A DNA stretch of 6,379 nucleotides from Blastocatellia bacterium (lineage in GTDB: Bacteria > Acidobacteriota > Blastocatellia > Chloracidobacteriales > JADJPF01): the NCBI GenBank assembly GCA_023265235.1, contig JAHFUF010000310.1:1-6379 (forward strand), read 5' to 3'. Shown here piece by piece: positions 1 through 3,443 of this stretch; within the stretch, counting starts at the first letter, position 1; the number at the start of each line of letters is the position of its first letter. Made by a program: the position numbers and the translations under genes. Below the pieces are notes generated by a model. The model was not told the DNA's origin. It searched no databases and saw only the letters and a list, made by a program, of their open reading frames with translations.

Positions 1-1535
1 GTATCTCGTGCAGGGAAATAATCGATAGTACCTACTCTAGAGCCTGAAAGATGCTTAATCATTATTCTTTCTGTTAAAGTGGCATTAAGCAAATCTGTAG
101 GAACTTTGTTAAAAGGTAATGCGACAGAAACCCGAGTTGGTGGAAAGCTTTCTGGCAACCGAGTTGGTGGAATAACTTTAGGCTCTAATTCCAGTTGAAA
201 CTCTGGCCCATTAGACCCAAATTTAATTATGTCACCAGTTTTTATCTTTATAGCACCAGTAATTCTCTGATTATTAACAAATGTCCCATTACGACTATTG
301 TTGTCTACAATAACAAACTGTAAAGGTTCAAAAGCATCCTTGACCAGCTTAGCTTGTTGACGAGCAACAATATCATCTTTATAAGGATCATAAGCAATTG
401 TGTTTGATGGTTCTCGTCCAAAAGTCAATTCCTGAAAAGTACTTAAAGAAAATCTTTCTTCCTTCCCTGCTTTTGAGCCTGACAAATGTTTAAGTACTAG
501 TTTTCTTTCTTCTATTAAAGCACTACTAACATATTTATTAGTGCTTTCTCCAGAAGTCATACTTTCCAAAGGTAAGCCACTAAATTTTTTAGTAGCAGCA
601 TTTTCTAAATCAAGCATAGCAGCATCAGAGACAGAGGAAGAAAAAACAGCGTTTCTTAACTGAGTAAATAATACTTCAACACTTTCTTGCCGTTCACTTG
701 CTTCTTTTAACATAGCTTTAGCAATTGCCTCACTAAATTTCTTTGGTATACTTGAGTCAAGCTCATACAAAGTAGTAGGGACAACCGCAGCATGTTGATA
801 AGCTAGGTTTTGTATCGTTTGGCCGCTAAATGGTTTACGGCCAGAAACTAATTCATAAATAACAATTGCTAAACTATAAATATCAGTCCTAACATCAATA
901 CTAATTTCTTCACTATAGGTTTTTGGTTGCCACTGTTCAGGAGACATATAATAAGGAGTGCCTAAAATCTGCCCAACCATAGTTAATTGAGCAGCTTTTG
1001 CTTGTTCTGAATCAACTGTCGGACGTATTTTAGCTAGCCCTAAATCTAACAATTTGACCTGATATTTACCCTTTCCATCTTCTTTAATCATTACATTGGA
1101 GGGATGTATATCACGGTGAATTATTCCGCTAGAATGTGCAACTTGCAAAGCACTAGCAATCGGCTCAAGTATCTCCATCGCAGCACTAGGAGAAAACTTT
1201 CCACGTTTTTCTAATTCTTTAGCTAAAGTATGGCCATCAAAATATTCCATAACCATATAAATAATGCCATCAGCAGTGATACGTAGGTCATAAATTGCAA
1301 TTATATTAGGGTGTCGAATAAGACGTGCAACCTTACCTTCACGCAAAAACCTTTGAATATACTGTTCATTGGCTAAATGAGGAAGTACTAACTTGATCGC
1401 AACTAAATCATCAAGCAAAGTATGGCGAGCCAGATAAACAACCCCCATTCCTCCTTTGCCAAGAATTTTTTCGATTCTATATTGCCCATCTAGGATTGCT
1501 CCTGGAGACAAAATAAAGTTATTTTCTATAGTCAT
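1..1535 (-). CDS. Ser/Thr protein kinase with tandem FHA domains (3' end cut by window edge)
   Basis: Eukaryotic-type (Hanks/PknB-like) protein kinase; the first 511 codons are visible and the reading frame is open to the window edge. The kinase domain covers about residues 19-292: glycine loop GKGGMG (26-31), VAIK with Lys48, likely helix-C Glu66, HRD at 140-142, Asn147, DLG at 164-166 in place of DFG, activation segment GTPYYMSPE (192-200) and DIYSLAIVIYELVSGRKPF (218-236). Odd: the catalytic loop reads HRDIHPSN, with His144 where Lys is normal. After a linker, an FHA-like domain (about 345-450) shows GR (373-374) and NGTFVN (416-421), but Ala391 and Gln394 replace the usual Ser and His. 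A 9-residue repeat (PPTR at 456 and 465) follows, and then a second FHA-like repeat begins (from about 486). No membrane helix is visible, so it is probably cytosolic. The ATG at 1533-1535 is chosen because it lies just before the kinase domain; no clear Shine-Dalgarno precedes it. The substrate is unknown. The family call is firm. Confidence 0.95.
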   Translation of the reverse strand, partial: MTIENNFILSPGAILDGQYRIEKILGKGGMGVVYLARHTLLDDLVAIKLVLPHLANEQYIQRFLREGKVARLIRHPNIIAIYDLRITADGIIYMVMEYFDGHTLAKELEKRGKFSPSAAMEILEPIASALQVAHSSGIIHRDIHPSNVMIKEDGKGKYQVKLLDLGLAKIRPTVDSEQAKAAQLTMVGQILGTPYYMSPEQWQPKTYSEEISIDVRTDIYSLAIVIYELVSGRKPFSGQTIQNLAYQHAAVVPTTLYELDSSIPKKFSEAIAKAMLKEASERQESVEVLFTQLRNAVFSSSVSDAAMLDLENAATKKFSGLPLESMTSGESTNKYVSSALIEERKLVLKHLSGSKAGKEERFSLSTFQELTFGREPSNTIAYDPYKDDIVARQQAKLVKDAFEPLQFVIVDNNSRNGTFVNNQRITGAIKIKTGDIIKFGSNGPEFQLELEPKVIPPTRLPESFPPTRVSVALPFNKVPTDLLNATLTERIMIKHLSGSRVGTIDYFPARD

Positions 1536-1554
1536 ATTAAATATCAACTTATTG

Positions 1555-1560
1555 ATTATA
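1555..1560 (-). promoter_or_regulatory. possible -10 box for the Ser/Thr kinase gene
   Basis: On the minus strand these bases read TATAAT, a perfect sigma-70 -10 hexamer, about 20 bases upstream of the kinase start codon. The resulting leader would be very short, which fits the lack of a Shine-Dalgarno sequence. No good -35 hexamer is found 17-18 bases upstream. In such AT-rich DNA the match could be chance, and read-through from the upstream minus-strand gene is the alternative. Confidence 0.25.
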
Positions 1561-1635
1561 TTAGGTTTATTAAACAGTGAGTACTGCGCTAAGTTGAACT
1601 GCTAGGATTTTAACTCTTTAATTATGTTGGATCAA

Positions 1636-1663
1636 GTAGGGGCGAACCTATGTGTTCGCCCTT
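1636..1663. repeat. REP-like intergenic palindrome, copy 1
   Basis: A perfect 8-bp inverted repeat, GGGCGAAC (1640-1647) and GTTCGCCC (1654-1661), encloses the loop CTATGT and is preceded by GTAG. It stands out as GC-rich in AT-rich DNA. Two related copies lie at 3381-3397 and 3411-3434. On the plus strand it is followed by TTTT, but the flanking genes are read on the minus strand, where no T-tract follows. A simple intrinsic terminator for the 1679-2173 gene is therefore not well supported. It may act as a processing or stabilising hairpin between the two minus-strand genes. Confidence 0.7.
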
Positions 1664-1678
1664 TTATAACAGCATTTT

Positions 1679-2173
1679 TTAAGAAGCCTTAAACACCATA
1701 TGACGAACTTTTTCTAGCTCATGTTGAGATTTTTCTACTGCATCAAGAATTTGGCGTCTTTCTACCTCACTAATACGAGAATCTGCTACAGCAGATTTAA
1801 TAACACCTGATAGTTCTCCAATACTAGAAGAAATCGCTAAGGTTTCTTTCATTAACTCATCACAACCAACCTTACGTGGAATTTCCTCTTCCCAACGATG
1901 AGGAGTTTCAAACCCTAATTCAGAACACATTGCAAAGAGTACAGAAAAATCCTCTGCAACCTCCATTAAGCGTAATGCCTCAACTAAAGAAATGTCTCGC
2001 CCTTCACGAGTTGTTTCTACATCACTAGTAGCACGACGCAGGCGATCATAATTTATTCCCGCATACTCAGCTAATTCCTTCATTTGCCCTGCATGTTGTC
2101 GTGGGAGTTGAAAGAGTGCTCGACGTACATCATCATAATTTTTATGTTTTACTTTTTCTTTTTCTCTTTTCAT
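1679..2173 (-). CDS. phage CII-like (CP76 family) regulatory protein
   Basis: A complete 164-residue protein. The N-terminal part (about residues 12-92) looks like a helix-turn-helix DNA-binding domain: MKELAEYAGINYDRLRR (31-47) corresponds to the 'LAERAGM..QTLRNK' helices of phage 186-type CII, followed by the family's 'LT..E...L.D.TED..LL.A' pattern as ISLVEALRLMEVAEDFSVLFAM (61-82, in this order). The C-terminal part (about 106-161) is a charged amphipathic helix region, which fits oligomerisation. The length is close to phage 186 CII (about 170 residues). In the phage this family activates establishment of lysogeny; here no other phage gene is visible, so a domesticated host regulator is as likely. 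The ATG at 2171-2173 is supported by AGAAAGG six bases upstream. It lies upstream of the Ser/Thr kinase on the same strand, 143 bases away. The family assignment was made by eye from remembered motifs; the target is unknown. Confidence 0.75.
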   Translation of the reverse strand: MKREKEKVKHKNYDDVRRALFQLPRQHAGQMKELAEYAGINYDRLRRATSDVETTREGRDISLVEALRLMEVAEDFSVLFAMCSELGFETPHRWEEEIPRKVGCDELMKETLAISSSIGELSGVIKSAVADSRISEVERRQILDAVEKSQHELEKVRHMVFKAS

Positions 2174-2179
2174 AAAAAA

Positions 2180-2186
2180 CCTTTCT
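2180..2186 (-). promoter_or_regulatory. ribosome binding site of the CII-like gene
   Basis: On the minus strand these bases read AGAAAGG, ending six bases before the ATG at 2173. It is the only convincing Shine-Dalgarno sequence among the four genes of the window, and it fixes the start of the 164-residue protein. Confidence 0.65.
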
Positions 2187-2223
2187 TTTATACATTAGAC
2201 ATTATGGGGAATAAAGAGAATAT

Positions 2224-2229
2224 AGTATA
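2224..2229 (-). promoter_or_regulatory. possible -10 box for the CII-like gene
   Basis: TATACT on the minus strand (five of six matches to TATAAT) lies about 50 bases upstream of the CII-like start codon. The -35 position 17 bases upstream reads TTCTAA, only a three-of-six match. The placement is plausible for the divergent region, but the evidence is weak in AT-rich DNA. Confidence 0.25.
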
Positions 2230-2355
2230 ACTTGATGATAAAGTTTTTAGAAAGAAAATTTAAAGATCGACATAGGTAAACCCTCGTGGGCTTTCCCTCA
2301 ATAGCATTAAATTAAGAAAAAAATTGATAACAGCAATAAAATGATATAGTTATAA

Positions 2356-2389
2356 GGGTTTTACTAGAATCTTTAAAAACACAAAACCC
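2356..2389. repeat. inverted repeat GGGTTTT / AAAACCC
   Basis: Perfect 7-bp arms, GGGTTTT at 2356-2362 and AAAACCC at 2383-2389, are separated by 20 bases in the divergent intergenic region. The arms could form a stem or an operator-like pair. No T-run follows on the plus strand, so a terminator is unlikely. Low-complexity sequence makes chance pairing possible. Confidence 0.4.
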
Positions 2390-2413
2390 ATTAGAACGAG
2401 CAATCTTTTTTGC

Positions 2414-2489
2414 AGGGAGTTACAGGTATTTGTTTTAATTTGTTTTTAGCAACCTTAAATTTACTTCTTAGCCTTACAAAGAACTCCCT
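2414..2489. repeat. widely spaced inverted repeat AGGGAGTT / AACTCCCT
   Basis: Perfect 8-bp arms lie at 2414-2421 and 2482-2489, 60 bases apart, about 110-180 bases upstream of the response regulator start. They are mixed-composition words in AT-rich DNA, so less likely to be chance than A/T arms. They could be half-sites of a DNA-binding regulator, such as the neighbouring response regulator or CII-like protein, or the closing stem of a structured leader RNA. Neither role is shown. Confidence 0.4.
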
Positions 2490-2596
2490 CATATAAGCAA
2501 ACGTCCAAAATAGATGTCAGATAATAATTTTTGTGTTACTTTTAACCAAACCTCTAGACTTAAGAATTAATAATTTAGAAAACAAAGCTTAAAACT

Positions 2597-3361
2597 ATGG
2601 CAATTTTAATTGCAGAAGATAACGTTGCCCAACGTCATTATTTAAGGGAATTAATAGAAAGAGAATTTTCCTCTCATGGCCCAATTATTGAAGCTAGTGA
2701 TGGTGAGACTACTGTAACGCTAGCACTTAAGCATCGACCTGCTTTGTGTATTTTGGATATACAAATGCCTGGGCTTTCAGGTGTAAAAGCTGCTCGTTCG
2801 ATCTGGCGTAGTTTTCCTGCTGCACGAATTATCTTTTGGACACAATTCCCTCATGAAATCTACATTAATGAAATTCGTAAAATTGTTAAATCTGTTCAAC
2901 CTCCTCCTGCTTATGGGTTTATTCATAAAAATAATCCTGACACGCGTTTTTTACGTTTTATTGCGGCTGTTTTAGAGGATGGCGCAGATATGATTGATCC
3001 TGCTTTTAAGGATTCTTTCAAACAGCCACTACTAACAGAGTTTGAAGCTGAAGCACTCTATTATTTAGCCTTAGGACTTTCTAATTGGGCAGTTGCACGT
3101 AAGTGTAGCCTTTCCCAACGTGGAGTAGAAAGCCGTTTGGCAACACTTTATGAAAAGCTTTTTGTTACAAATTCTGAAGGAACAACAAATGAAGCTTATG
3201 ACAAATTTGTTTATAACATCCGCACACGCGCCTTTTTTGAAGCACTACGACGAGGATTAATTAATAGTGACGAGCTAGAAAAAGCCTCTAAAGAGCTAGA
3301 AGCTTGGATTGAACGCGATCGCAAGCGTTTTACTGAAGAGCAAAAACACTTAAAAAGTTAA
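2597..3361 (+). CDS. NarL/LuxR-type two-component response regulator with unusual output domain
   Basis: A complete 254-residue response regulator. The receiver domain (about 2-130) has the acidic pair Glu7-Asp8 (AEDN), phospho-acceptor Asp54 in CILDIQMPGLSG, Thr82 and Lys111 (FIHK), so it should be phosphorylatable. The stretch between Thr82 and Lys111 is about seven residues longer than in CheY-like proteins. The output domain begins with a LuxR-like helix-turn-helix: LTEFEAEALYYLALGLSNWAVARK (about 146-169, in segments) and the recognition-helix region LSQRGVESRLATLYEKL (172-188). It is interrupted by an insertion (about 190-208) before the usual last helix, RTRAFFEALRRGLI (209-222). A highly charged tail (225-254) follows, possibly a coiled coil. 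The family's usual length is about 205-225 residues. The ATG at 2597 is the natural start for the receiver, although no Shine-Dalgarno is clear. It lies 82 bases before the sensor kinase on the same strand and is its likely partner. It is presumably a transcription factor with unknown targets. Confidence 0.93.
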   Translation: MAILIAEDNVAQRHYLRELIEREFSSHGPIIEASDGETTVTLALKHRPALCILDIQMPGLSGVKAARSIWRSFPAARIIFWTQFPHEIYINEIRKIVKSVQPPPAYGFIHKNNPDTRFLRFIAAVLEDGADMIDPAFKDSFKQPLLTEFEAEALYYLALGLSNWAVARKCSLSQRGVESRLATLYEKLFVTNSEGTTNEAYDKFVYNIRTRAFFEALRRGLINSDELEKASKELEAWIERDRKRFTEEQKHLKS

Positions 3362-3380
3362 ATCTAAAAACAAAATGTAA

Positions 3381-3397
3381 GGGCGAACTGTTTGCCT
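3381..3397. repeat. REP-like intergenic palindrome, degenerate copy 2
   Basis: GGGCGAAC followed by GTTTGCCT after a single base: the same left arm as copies 1 and 3, but a right arm that needs two G-T pairs. It starts 20 bases after the response regulator stop codon and is followed by a T-rich stretch (CTTTCTTATTCTTAT). It may give partial termination after the response regulator. Confidence 0.5.
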
Positions 3398-3410
3398 TTC
3401 TTATTCTTAT

Positions 3411-3434
3411 CAGAGGGCGAACTATTCGCCCTAC
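3411..3434. repeat. REP-like intergenic palindrome, copy 3
   Basis: A perfect 7-bp stem, GGGCGAA (3415-3421) and TTCGCCC (3425-3431), has loop CTA and is followed by TAC. Read on the minus strand it begins GTAGGGCGAA, the same edge as copy 1 at 1636, so the two copies are in opposite orientation. It ends 12 bases before the sensor kinase ATG, so in a shared transcript the hairpin would sit at the translation start of that gene. Confidence 0.65.
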
Positions 3435-3443
3435 AATAATTTT

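Larger units (their letters stand above)
2174..2596. other. divergent intergenic region, no supportable gene
   Basis: This 423-base AT-rich stretch separates the minus-strand CII-like gene from the plus-strand response regulator and must hold promoters for both directions. I see no RNA gene, transposon end or convincing small ORF. It contains a GC-richer patch with an imperfect hairpin (2275-2296; CCC-TCGT-GGG core), an inverted repeat at 2356-2389 and another at 2414-2489. A weak promoter-like pair for the response regulator is TTGTGT at 2531 and TAGACT at 2555 (18-base spacing), too poor to annotate separately. The region just before the response regulator ATG has no clear Shine-Dalgarno sequence. 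Confidence 0.7.

Noticed and set aside
1636..1663. Palindrome as an intrinsic terminator
   Set aside because: The T-run follows on the plus strand, but both flanking genes are read on the minus strand, where the bases after the stem are not T-rich. Related copies at 3381-3434 point to a repeat family instead.
2514..2570. 18-codon open frame upstream of the response regulator
   Set aside because: No ribosome binding site and no recognisable feature; expected by chance in intergenic DNA.
3315..3322. GCGATCGC, identical to the HIP1 octamer of cyanobacteria
   Set aside because: Only one copy is seen in the window and it lies in a coding region (Glu-Arg-Asp-Arg codons), so it is not evidence for a cyanobacterial origin.
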